A DNA stretch of 64,000 nt, from NCBI RefSeq assembly GCF_013111185.1, contig NZ_WVRE01000006.1:1-64000 (forward strand), given 5' to 3'. Position numbers and translations under genes: made by a program. Positions within the stretch are counted from its first letter, which is position 1. The number at the start of each line of letters is the position of its first letter. The notes beneath the pieces were generated by a model that saw only the letters and a program-made list of their open reading frames with translations, was not told the DNA's origin and made no database searches. Shown here one piece after another: positions 18,451-27,051 of this stretch. This DNA is from Ruegeria sp. HKCCD7303 (GTDB lineage: Bacteria > Pseudomonadota > Alphaproteobacteria > Rhodobacterales > Rhodobacteraceae).

Positions 18451-18989
18451 GTGTCGTGATTATTGAAACTGAGGGAACGCGTAACCAGTAGAAAGCACTT
18501 TTATATCGGAAGAGATTATCTTTGGAGAAGGTGAGAATGAAGCTGCTGAAACGTGATTTCCTTGGTTCCCAATGGCTCTTAGTCTTTGCCACTAGGAAGC
18601 GGCAAGAGGTTATAAATTATTCTTATTTTATAGGTACTTAGGGCCTAATGGTTAATAAACTTCTTTATGTAACAATAAGTATGACCGAGGAACTTCCAAT
18701 ACAGAAGCTGTATATCAATTTCATTCTCGGAAACGTCAACCATACGACTTAGAGTTGCGCCCAACGCTGGTCACAGTGTTATTTAAGAGAACACAATAGA
18801 AGCTGATCCACTTCCATCTACTAAAATGCCCCCCAATTGCACCCCCAGTGTTCTCTCAGTAAGGCTCAACGCTCACCTGTTATCACCTGAGAGCACCAAT
18901 AGGTGCTGCATCTAAAATGAGTTCCTCAGCATCACTTCTTTAAATGCGTGAGAGATATTTTTCGTGACGCAGCTTGGGCTTTTTTAGTA
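18451..18989. other. AT-rich non-coding region, possible origin or regulatory site
   Basis: About 540 bases without a supported gene. The stretch 18600-18690 is very AT-rich compared with the host. A perfect hairpin, AGCACC-AATA-GGTGCT, lies at 18892-18907. Lying directly behind the helicase-like gene, it could be a replication origin of the element, but no iterons were recognised. Confidence 0.35.
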
Positions 18990-19184
18990 TCATCTACTAA
19001 TAGGCGGTTCTACACGCGTGGCTGATTGTCTAGCTGCCCTTCTTGAGGCCCGTTTTTCTTTGAACTTGCGGTAGTCGCTCTTCATGCCAATGTATGCCCA
19101 ACGCAATACAACTATCGGGAGTGACACAACGGCAGCGGCTCCAGCACCGAGTATTCCCTCACCAACGGCTTGCTTCCAATCCAT
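18990..19184 (-). CDS. Small single-pass membrane protein
   Basis: 64 aa. Residues ~8-32 form one hydrophobic segment (GILGAGAAAVVSLPIVVL), followed by a strongly basic tail (KFKEKRASRRAARQ). The ATG at 19184 has only a weak ribosome site. No family is recognised. The layout, one membrane helix and a cationic cytoplasmic tail, is seen in small phage and toxin-like proteins, but no role can be assigned. Confidence 0.45.
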   Translation of the reverse strand: MDWKQAVGEGILGAGAAAVVSLPIVVLRWAYIGMKSDYRKFKEKRASRRAARQSATRVEPPISR

Positions 19185-19533
19185 GTAAATTTCTCAATAT
19201 TTTTGGTGGCTTGCTGCAAAGTTAGCCAACACACTTAGGTTTGTCGAGCACAAGCTTACGGAGATCGGATGGTATCCTCTTGGACTCAAGGACGGTTTCT
19301 TTAGGGGCTAAGGGACCGCTTTTCAGAGGCAATAATAAGAACAATAAACCCCCTCCTTTTTGAAGTCGGTTTCCCAAACCCCCCACCCCTTCGTTTCCAA
19401 CTAAAAACTCTGCCAATAGGCCAAGGTTCTGTGTCCATCTTCTCAGGGTGGCGGAAATGGTGGCAATGAAGTCGATCTCGGCTTTTGGCAAGCAATTGCC
19501 TCAACGTCTAGGAACCTAAAGGAGACCACCAGC
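19185..19533. other. Non-coding region before the serine recombinase
   Basis: About 350 bases. Minus-strand frames here (19222-19504) have only TTG starts and poor composition. A good ribosome site, AAAGGAGA, lies just before the recombinase start at 19534. Nothing else stands out. Confidence 0.35.
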
Positions 19534-20112
19534 ATGATTATCGGATACGCAAGAACGTCTACACTGGAGCAACAAGCCGGACTTGAAGCCCAACAGAAGA
19601 CACTCTCGGAAGTTGGATGCGAGAAAACCTACTCCGAACAAGTCTCCTCTGTTGCCCGTAGAGAGGCGCTCAGTGAAGCTCTCAGCTACTGCAGAGAAGG
19701 AGATGTCCTCATTGTCACCAAGCTTGACCGCCTTGCTCGTTCAGTCAGGCATTTAGGCGAGATCGTGGACGACTTAACTCAAAGAGGCGTCGCTCTAAGA
19801 GTACTCGACATGTCCCTTGATACCTCCACAGCTACAGGGAAACTCATGCTTAATGTCCTAGGGTCTATCTCTCAGTTTGAAAGAGAGATGATGCTGGAGC
19901 GGCAGCGAGAGGGAATAGCAAAGGCCAAAGCTGAGGGCAGGTACAAAGGCAGGAAGCCAACGGCACGTATGAAGACCTCTGAGGTGCTACAGCTACTAGG
20001 GCAAGGCTACAAGAAGCACGAGATCGCCCAGCGCTTAAGAATTTCTCAGAGATCGGTATATCGGATCGTTAACGAAGCTCGCCAGTCAGCAGCTGTGGAA
20101 GACCAGTGCTGA
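19534..20112 (+). CDS. Serine recombinase (resolvase/invertase family)
   Basis: 192 aa. The N-terminal catalytic domain begins MIIGYARTST with nucleophile S9, followed by the arginine-containing TKLDRLARSVRHL and the FEREMMLERQREGI region at the dimer helix. The C-terminal helix-turn-helix (EIAQRLRISQRSVYRIVNE) is intact. The size and layout match Tn3-type resolvases and DNA invertases. It may resolve multimers of the element or invert a segment; no clear pair of res or inversion sites was seen. A strong AAAGGAGA ribosome site precedes it. Confidence 0.92.
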   Translation: MIIGYARTSTLEQQAGLEAQQKTLSEVGCEKTYSEQVSSVARREALSEALSYCREGDVLIVTKLDRLARSVRHLGEIVDDLTQRGVALRVLDMSLDTSTATGKLMLNVLGSISQFEREMMLERQREGIAKAKAEGRYKGRKPTARMKTSEVLQLLGQGYKKHEIAQRLRISQRSVYRIVNEARQSAAVEDQC

Positions 20113-20357
20113 AAAAGAGGCAAAGTACACAGCTATTGGTTGTTAGGATCGGACATTGATAACCACTAGCTGTGATGACCTATATGCTAATGGGAATAAC
20201 ACTTGACCGCAGTACTGGGATAATGAGTTCTTCGAGGAAATCCAGAACGACCTATTGCCTAAGTTAAGTGTTGCAAACACACTCCAAACGCCAATGGAAT
20301 TTAGATAATCTGAAGGGCAAGCGTCCCCTTGCTCATTTAAGCAGTACAAGCGGCGTT

Positions 20358-21425
20358 TTAGGCAGAACGGTGGTGTTGAAGCAGAATGTGTTGCACCAAT
20401 TTCCGCACACGCTCAACGTCATCACGCGTCGGGGCCGAGATTTCGCCGTGTGAAATCTTGTCTCGTATACCCTTCACGGCCATGAACTCGAGCACGTCGT
20501 CGTCAGTAGTGTCACGCCATAGGACTTTGGCGCACCAAACAAACTTATCTCGAAGAGTATATTTAACTGGGGTCCGCTTGGTTTTTATCAACCTGTCCTC
20601 AAAAAAGGGTCTTAGTGACGCCTCGAGCCTCGGTTCGTAGCCGACAAGCAAATCCATCTCGGATTTTAGGTCAATCGCTTTGAACCCCTTACTAACCGCT
20701 ACTTCCAAAGCGAGAAAATAATAGAGGAACGCTTTCAGAGGATCATCTTCGGCCATGCCAAGGCTGAAGAACCTTGTTACTTTTGCGTCTAGTTCAGTTT
20801 CGAGGTTACTCGCCTCATCAACAGCAGCGTTTAAATCTACTTCATCTATCGACGTAGAAACGCTCGCACTCATGTTACCGACAAATCGGATGTCGATGAG
20901 GCGTTCTCCTTTATTCGTTTCGCCAAAAACCATGTACTCAATCTGCTTGAAACTAACTAGTGGGCGTGCAGATGAAAGCTGGCAGGTCAAAGCAGTTAGC
21001 AACTTCGGCAGCGCCTCCGACGCCATACGCTGCAAGTCCTCTTTGGCAGCGAAGAAACTCTCGTAGGTGCTAAGAATGCCTTCGTATCTCTTATAGTAAC
21101 ATCCCTCAGCAGAATGCAGGGCGGTCGGCCCGAAAAGAACGGCCAAATAAGGTGGGCGGCACTTTTTTTCTTCTTCCCACTTAGGCAAGTCATCAACCAT
21201 CACGTCATCGTTTAGTTTTTTTGACATCTCATTGAGGTCGTTACCAAATGCAAACCTGATCGAAACGCCTTCGCTACTGAACGCGAAGGAAAAGGTCTCT
21301 CCGGCGTCGAAAGTGACACCCGAGACCGCGTAAACGTACATACCGCAAAAGGTGGCTTCGATTTTCTCGTCTTCTTCCAGCTTCTCAAAGCCAATTTTTT
21401 GGAGTGCGTAAGTTGATAGCTGCAT
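20358..21425 (-). CDS. ApeA-like HEPN-domain protein (candidate anti-phage defence)
   Basis: 355 aa. The C-terminal ~120 residues are helical and contain a HEPN RNase motif R-x4-H (R321-DKIS-H326, in GIRDKISHGE), preceded by an LKAFLYYFLALEVAVSKG helix. The N-terminal ~220 residues are a mixed alpha/beta sensor-like region with no named domain visible. The layout fits ApeA-type proteins, single-gene abortive-infection factors in which the HEPN domain cuts RNA. The assignment rests on the motif and layout only. It is the last gene before the right tRNA-Val copy, a typical cargo position. Confidence 0.6.
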   Translation of the reverse strand: MQLSTYALQKIGFEKLEEDEKIEATFCGMYVYAVSGVTFDAGETFSFAFSSEGVSIRFAFGNDLNEMSKKLNDDVMVDDLPKWEEEKKCRPPYLAVLFGPTALHSAEGCYYKRYEGILSTYESFFAAKEDLQRMASEALPKLLTALTCQLSSARPLVSFKQIEYMVFGETNKGERLIDIRFVGNMSASVSTSIDEVDLNAAVDEASNLETELDAKVTRFFSLGMAEDDPLKAFLYYFLALEVAVSKGFKAIDLKSEMDLLVGYEPRLEASLRPFFEDRLIKTKRTPVKYTLRDKFVWCAKVLWRDTTDDDVLEFMAVKGIRDKISHGEISAPTRDDVERVRKLVQHILLQHHRSA

Positions 21426-21668
21426 TTGGGCCTTCTCGATTGATCAGTATGCTTGAGCCTAACTTGCACGACCGCGATTGTTAACGCGAACCCGAGAACG
21501 CCGTCCATGGTCACCACTTCCGGTTCATCGCCCAATGCAATCTAAGTGACCCGTACATGTAACGGCTTGACCTCTGATTCCGTTACAGTAAGTGTCGTAC
21601 TCGAACCACGAGGGTTCACCTGAGATAACCGTAGTTGATGCTTTGGGAAAAGACGCGCAATCCGTCAC

Positions 21669-21767
<99 letters not shown>

Positions 21768-22243
21768 CTCCCAACTCATTGATCTTGCTATAGTTTCTAC
21801 CAAGCGGGGTCTTGCACTGCCTCAATTGGTAGATGGAGGCGGTATACGATGAGATTCGCATTGCTTAAGCCTGTTCTGATCAGATCGCCTTTTTGCTCAT
21901 ATCCCTAGAAACATAGTCAACCAATCAGCGGGGACTAAAGTTGTTCCGCCTGTTGCCGATAGAGCCTGCCAGGTCAAGCAAACCGGCCATGCCAAGGTTT
22001 ATTTAGGGCGAAGGATTGGCCAGAAGCAGAGAAACGCCGCTTGAAGTACAAACTGAAACTGAAATCCAAGCAGAGCCTCCGTTACGAAAACGCCCCAACA
22101 TTTCCTAAACTCCGACAACGGACATACGATAGCTTGAGTAAAGCTACGTGTTCTGTGTATGTCCCGTGAGATGTGAGCGGCGTAAGATACACTGAAAGCC
22201 TGGGTTCCAGAGTGTATTCAGTGATGTTGCTTGTGCACAATTA
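21768..22243. other. Non-coding region after the right attachment site
   Basis: About 475 bases without a supported gene. A lysine/arginine-rich open stretch (roughly 21998-22170) lacks a start codon and may be a decayed coding fragment. A D-arm-like string near 21820 is not part of a tRNA. Confidence 0.35.
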
Positions 22244-23428
22244 GTGAATGAAAGTTCCGACCTTCGGAAAGGCCAAAAATTGAAACGTTTGATAGTACAT
22301 ATTGGTTGGGAAAAAACGGGTACAACATCACTTCAAGCCTTTATGAGCAATAATTGTGACAAACTTGAAAACGTTGGAGTCCACTACCCTAATGACCGCC
22401 ACTTGACGTTTGTTCAAGGCAATGGGCATTTCCCGCTGGCCGGAGCTCTGATGAACCAGAACAAACAAAGGGAATTCATCGCGGAACATAAGAAAATTGA
22501 TGGACAAGTTATACTTTCCGATTTTGCTTCTCATCTAAAAGTTGTCAATAAAACCACAGTGATTTCTTGCGAGCATCTTTCCAGCAGAGTGGGCTCTGAG
22601 AATGAAATTAAGCTGTTGAAAGATAGCATTGATGCCACGGGCTACGAGGTAAAAGTTGTTTGCTATATTCGTGATCCGGTGAGTTTAGCCAAATCATCGC
22701 ATTCTACGGCAGTCAAAGTCAGTAAGCGCGACAAACTAAACTGGGATCGCGTAGACCCGCAGAATGAGTACTTTAATCCAGTTCACCGGCTTCGTAGGTG
22801 GGCCGAGGTTTTTGGAAAAGAAAATGTAACTGTACGGGAATACCTGCCTAGCAAATTGGTCGGCGGAGATATTTGCTCTGATTTTTGTGAATTGATCGGT
22901 GTCGACTCTCAAGATTTTGCAATTCCAGATCGGCTTAATACTGCTCTTTCTCTAGATCACTTGGAAATATTGCGTCGTTGTAATTTTTTCTTGCCAACGC
23001 CTGCCGAAGATATGGCATCTTGGCGAAAGAGTAATACTACGAGAGCAATATTGAGAAAGGTCAGGCCGGATAGAGAAAACGTTGAGCTGAGTCACCTCAT
23101 ACCAGTTGGGGTATTAGATAGATTCTCAAAGGCTTGTGACGAAATTGAAAGTGAATTTTTGCCGGAAGGGCTGTCTGAAAACTGGCGTAGAACAAAGCAG
23201 CCACTAGAAAACGAATCCGACAAAGATCTGCCGGAAACTGCCTCGGAACTGGAAAGTCTTTCAGCGGAATGGTTAGTTTGCCTCGCGAAAAAAACTCAGG
23301 AGCTTCAGCAGGAGCGGGACAAGGCTATTTCCGAGCGGGACAAGGCTATTTCCGAGCGTGACCAAGCAAGAAGGCACCCTTGGGTGTATTTCAAGCACGC
23401 CGCAAAATTGCGTTTCCGGCAAAAATAG
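22244..23428 (+). CDS. Sulfotransferase-like protein
   Basis: 394 aa from a GTG at 22244 with no strong ribosome site. The N-terminus (LIVHIGWEKTGTTSLQAF) is the PAPS-binding P-loop type found in bacterial sulfotransferase-like proteins, and VVCYIRDPVSLAKSSHS resembles the 3'-phosphate-binding loop. The C-terminus ends in a charged stretch with a tandem repeat and a KHAAKLRF tail, which I associate with surface-polysaccharide genes of Rhodobacteraceae. The substrate is unknown. AT content is higher than in the flanking host genes, in keeping with an acquired segment between two tRNA-Val-like sites. Confidence 0.65.
   Translation: MNESSDLRKGQKLKRLIVHIGWEKTGTTSLQAFMSNNCDKLENVGVHYPNDRHLTFVQGNGHFPLAGALMNQNKQREFIAEHKKIDGQVILSDFASHLKVVNKTTVISCEHLSSRVGSENEIKLLKDSIDATGYEVKVVCYIRDPVSLAKSSHSTAVKVSKRDKLNWDRVDPQNEYFNPVHRLRRWAEVFGKENVTVREYLPSKLVGGDICSDFCELIGVDSQDFAIPDRLNTALSLDHLEILRRCNFFLPTPAEDMASWRKSNTTRAILRKVRPDRENVELSHLIPVGVLDRFSKACDEIESEFLPEGLSENWRRTKQPLENESDKDLPETASELESLSAEWLVCLAKKTQELQQERDKAISERDKAISERDQARRHPWVYFKHAAKLRFRQK
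23312..23353 (+). repeat. Tandem 21-bp repeat in the sulfotransferase-like gene
   Basis: Two perfect copies of a 21-bp unit lie at 23312-23332 and 23333-23353, and a degenerate third begins at 23354. Each encodes the seven-residue unit ERDKAIS. The length is a multiple of three, so copy-number changes would keep the reading frame. Confidence 0.9.
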
Positions 23429-23642
23429 TGACCCAAAGTCGACTTGGAAATGGATTGGATTGTGTGCCGCAATCCTCACTGAACTCGGTGGCTATTTGGG
23501 TGTCAGATCTTGATCTCGCTGCATAGCAACGCACGCTGTGTTGCGTTGTGCCTTTTGGTGCATCTTTCGATAGTCGACTCAACGGCAACACACGTATTTC
23601 ATGTGATTGAACGCGCTTAGTGGCAGTGGAATTCAGTGCTTT

Positions 23643-23721
23643 GATTAGTCGAATTGGTGGTGCAAAGCGCTGCGTTTGCACCACAGATGTGTCGGGAGTT
23701 CGAAACTCTCATCGCCCGTCA
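23643..23721 (+). pseudogene. Degenerate tRNA-Val-like relic
   Basis: The sequence follows the tRNA-Val copies in order: GATTAG, TTGGTGG, AAGCGCT, CGTTT, CACC, AGATGT, then TCGGGAGTTCGA and CTCTCATC, with substitutions and small insertions between. The acceptor and anticodon stems no longer pair. It looks like an old attachment-site remnant or a decayed tandem tRNA gene. Confidence 0.65.
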
Positions 23722-23798
23722 TCTACCCTTCAAACTCAAGCAGAAATGCCAGCCTGACCAAACCCGGCCAAAAGAAAGTTGGCAATTACCCAGCGCAT

Positions 23799-25039
23799 CT
23801 ATCGCGAATAAAACCCTTCACGAAGCTCTTGCCGCAAGCGCAAACGCTCGGGGTATTCCTTCAAAAACTGTTCGGGTGGTTTGCCTTCCCAAACTTGCGC
23901 GTAAACCCGCATCTTGTTTCCGCCGTAGATCTTTGCAAGATCTTCATTTGAATAGCCGCGCGCCCAAAGATCGTCCGTTATCGCCGCAAGGATTTTGGCA
24001 AGTTCACCGTTACCAGTTGCCCCTTTGTTGAAGGCGTCGATCATATAGCCGCCGTCATCGTACATGCTCGCGTTTGCAGTTGCGAACTGTACGACTAATT
24101 CCAGCGAAAACATGTCGTCCGTTGCGATTCCAACATGGTCGACGCCGACAAGCTGGACATAGTAATCAATCATATCAGCGGCCTGCTCGGGTGAGATATC
24201 CTCGGGCCAAACGCCGTCCATCATCCATTCTGTGAACGTCGGGGAAACGTAGCCACCAGACTTGGCCGCGCGCAGCGCCTCATCATCGGGAATGGCGCGA
24301 TAACACCCTTTTGGCGTCGCATTGGGCCCATTCGCATACAACCCTGCAGGAACCGAGTGCGTGTAGACATAGGGCACCCCGGGGTAGTTCTCATCCATGT
24401 AATCCATGGCGTCATTGGCCGTTTTCGAACCCGTATGGCTTAGGTCGAGCAGTATGCCAAACCTGACCATTTCATCAATAACTGACTTCCCCCACGGGGT
24501 CAGACCAATGTCGCGACCGTATAGGCCGCCAACTGCCCAGAACCAGTCCGGAAAATGTCATTGTAAGCCAGGATCATACTTTTGATCCCCATATCCTTGA
24601 GCACTGCCATCTTCCTCAGGTCGCCGTCCAGAATCGTGGCCGTTTGGCTGTTCCAAATAACCGCTGTTTTGCCCTGTATGTGGGCAGCTTCAATGTCGCG
24701 GGTTTCATTCACGATGAGGTAGTTTTCCGGTTGCTGGGCCATTGCAGCACGGAAGTGGTAATGTTGATCAAGAAAGGTGTCGAAAGACATATCCGCAGCA
24801 GCCAGCGTCATCTCATGCCCAGTGATGCCGTTTTCCCGCGCACGCGCGAAGTAAGTGTGAAGCTGCTCGTCTTCGGTCCAGCCAGTGCCATAGGGGCTGG
24901 CCAACATGCCGAGGACAATTGTGTCCTGCACAAACTGCTTCGCCTCTTCTGACGCCTCCCACGTCTTGCTTTCCTCGCTCGCATGTAACGCGCCGGCAAA
25001 AGTGATCGCTATGGCGCTTACGGCCAATAGGGTCTTCAT
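23799..25039 (-). pseudogene. Secreted M19-family (renal-type) dipeptidase, frameshifted
   Basis: The N-terminal part (25039 to about 24500) has a signal peptide and a good GGAGG site. It runs to [10 protein letters not shown] and then leaves frame, ending in a TGA. The other frame continues as [32 protein letters not shown] and [12 protein letters not shown], the expected M19 order with metal-binding histidines and aspartates. Restoring one G in the GGG run (CCC at 24536-24538 on the plus strand) gives one ~413-aa protein. M19 enzymes cleave dipeptides, including some with D-residues. It is the last gene of the operon starting at 28449. A real mutation and a sequencing error are both possible. 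Confidence 0.82.
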
Positions 25040-25086
25040 GACAGAGCCTCCTCAGTTGATTTGTTTTGCCGCCGCATGAACACCCC

Positions 25087-26265
25087 TCAGAAAACGATCC
25101 GGGTTCTGAGGCCGAACAGCGTGATGCTGTCCTGAGTGGGGTTCAGCAGCGGGTTGGAAATGAACTGCACCGATGGTGTGATCTGAAACCCCGGTGAGAT
25201 TGAAAAACGGTAGAAAGCTTCAAGCGTGAACTGTGTCCCGTCGATGCCCCTGGCTTCGGCCCAGTTCAGGCCAAGACCGGCCAGATCGGTATTGCGACCA
25301 TAATACCCCAGACCGACAGATATCGACCGATCGTAAAGAGCTGCCGTTCCTTTTGAGGCCCCCGCCCGAAAGAACGGCATCCACTTGTTGTCGACAAACC
25401 AGGCCGCAGAAAACGCCGCGCCATAGTCTTCCGCTCGGCTGCCATCGTCAGCCGCATCTGCATGCCAGAGGGTCAGATGGACATTGTCGAAATAGATACG
25501 ATCAAAGCCGGAAGTGTACCCAAGTTCGAGTGATTTGAAGAGATTGCCGTCGCTGAACACATCGAAATTAGGGTCAGACGGGTCGGCGTTCGCGTCTGAA
25601 ACGCTCGCTACGGCATAGACAGTCTCGCTAAGCTTCAAACCACCCGCAATTCCCAATCCTTGATTGGGTGTATTGATCGTCGGGTTGGTGTTGAATGACA
25701 GGTTCTGGAATCCGCTGTAGGGACTGACCAGCCCATAGATGTCCACGAAGTCCGTGACGTCAATCTGCCCGACTTGCAGCGTCCACGCGCCGTTCGCAGC
25801 CCTTTGGGTCCAGAACAGGTTTGTCAGCAGTAGTCCATTATCATTAAAGGCTGTGCCCGTGATCGAAAGCGCTCCACCATCCAGCCCAAGGAACTGCGGG
25901 GCCACATCGGTATAGCTGTGCCGGTCTTCAATCTTGAATGTCAGAGAACCCAGTTCAGTTGCCTGCCAGTTGCCGTAGAACCGAGCAATTCCGCTGGCCG
26001 CTTCGCCGGTGCCCAGATCAGCATTCGTGGTTTGGCCCAACGCCAAGTAATCAATGTTGAAACGAAACCCGCCCTCAGCCAGTCGGTCCTTCCACCCGAA
26101 CCAACCTGGCGCGATGTTACGCGGAAAATCCGATCTGTATTGCGGATCGGTCAGGCCGTCGCCGGGCTCAAGATCAGCCCCAACAGAAGAAGGTCCGGAA
26201 AGCCCTTGCGCCGATACCGCGCCAGCAGATGCAATTACCGATGCAGCAAGCAGGTTTCTTATCAT
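25087..26265 (-). CDS. OprB-like carbohydrate-selective porin
   Basis: 392 aa with a signal peptide (ASVIASAGAVSAQG). The mature protein is a repeated amphipathic beta pattern ending LFGLRTRIVF with a C-terminal phenylalanine, as outer-membrane barrels do. Segments such as GWFGWKDRLAEGGF, QLGQ-like VGQIDVTDF and NQGLGIAGGLKL are OprB-like. It overlaps the DUF3299 gene by 4 bases. In this operon it probably admits the small substrates of the exported hydrolases; the substrate class is not proven to be sugar. Confidence 0.75.
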   Translation of the reverse strand: MIRNLLAASVIASAGAVSAQGLSGPSSVGADLEPGDGLTDPQYRSDFPRNIAPGWFGWKDRLAEGGFRFNIDYLALGQTTNADLGTGEAASGIARFYGNWQATELGSLTFKIEDRHSYTDVAPQFLGLDGGALSITGTAFNDNGLLLTNLFWTQRAANGAWTLQVGQIDVTDFVDIYGLVSPYSGFQNLSFNTNPTINTPNQGLGIAGGLKLSETVYAVASVSDANADPSDPNFDVFSDGNLFKSLELGYTSGFDRIYFDNVHLTLWHADAADDGSRAEDYGAAFSAAWFVDNKWMPFFRAGASKGTAALYDRSISVGLGYYGRNTDLAGLGLNWAEARGIDGTQFTLEAFYRFSISPGFQITPSVQFISNPLLNPTQDSITLFGLRTRIVF

Positions 26266-27026
26266 TCGGACGCTCTTGCCCCGCCCGTCTTGCGATTGCC
26301 CGCCGCGCGAATGCGATCAGCAGCACGCTGTTTCCACTCCAGCCTGTCTGTCTCGGTTTCCAGCGTTTCAACACTGTCCGTTTCAAGCTGGAAGGTCGCG
26401 TTCATGGGCATAACGCCGTCCACGACCATCATGTTTTGAACAGACGGATCAATGGTCAGCGTTCCCGTCAATCGTACGGGTTCATGGAAATAGCTGGGGG
26501 TCCAATCCTCATTTAAACGCACGCGGATCATCTGGTTGGGAGGCGGCGGAGGCATGTGACTGCACATCCCGCGTTCCGGCACCAGATACGCCACAGGTCG
26601 CCCGTCGGGATCGCTGGGGGCTGGAATAGCAAAGCCCGCGACAGTGATTGTCTGGCCGTCTAACTGCGGATTTCCGTTCGTCCCGGCCTTTCTTCGACGC
26701 TCCATCACAACTTCACGCTGATCGAGCAGCCAGTCGATATCAATTTCATCTGCGGCCAAAGCGTCCTCGGTCTCAGCCAGCAGTTCTTGCCATTTCTGCC
26801 GTTCTTCTTCGCTGCCATGATCCTGCTGCAGCCTGCCGCGCAGTCGTACAACAAACAGAACATCGTCGAACTGTTCAGGGCTGAGATCGCGATAAGGGTC
26901 TTCAAAGATCTGCGCGGACGGGTCTGGAAGATCCGCCCAATCCAACGCGACCCCAGGCGCTGCAAAAGTGGGCGGGGCACACCACACCAACCCTGCGATG
27001 ACCGCGATGCAAAACCAATGACGCAT
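26262..27026 (-). CDS. DUF3299 lipoprotein-like/secreted protein
   Basis: 254 aa with a hydrophobic leader (residues ~3-22). The C-terminal half shows the DUF3299 block: ITVAGFAIP, LVPERGMCSHMPPPPPNQ and VRLTGTLTI. The central region (about residues 50-115) is charged and helical, probably coiled coil. The family is periplasmic and of unknown function. It is the second gene of the amidohydrolase-porin-dipeptidase operon. Confidence 0.78.
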   Translation of the reverse strand: MRHWFCIAVIAGLVWCAPPTFAAPGVALDWADLPDPSAQIFEDPYRDLSPEQFDDVLFVVRLRGRLQQDHGSEEERQKWQELLAETEDALAADEIDIDWLLDQREVVMERRRKAGTNGNPQLDGQTITVAGFAIPAPSDPDGRPVAYLVPERGMCSHMPPPPPNQMIRVRLNEDWTPSYFHEPVRLTGTLTIDPSVQNMMVVDGVMPMNATFQLETDSVETLETETDRLEWKQRAADRIRAAGNRKTGGARASE

Positions 27027-27051
27027 GAATACTCTCCGGCTGCGCTTTTAA

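Noticed and set aside
19222..19504. Minus-strand frames before the serine recombinase
   Set aside because: Only TTG starts, low-complexity leucine and glycine stretches, and no ribosome site.
21810..21850. D-arm-like string (CTCAATTGGTAGA) behind the right tRNA copy
   Set aside because: No acceptor, anticodon or T-arm can be built around it, so it is not a tRNA.
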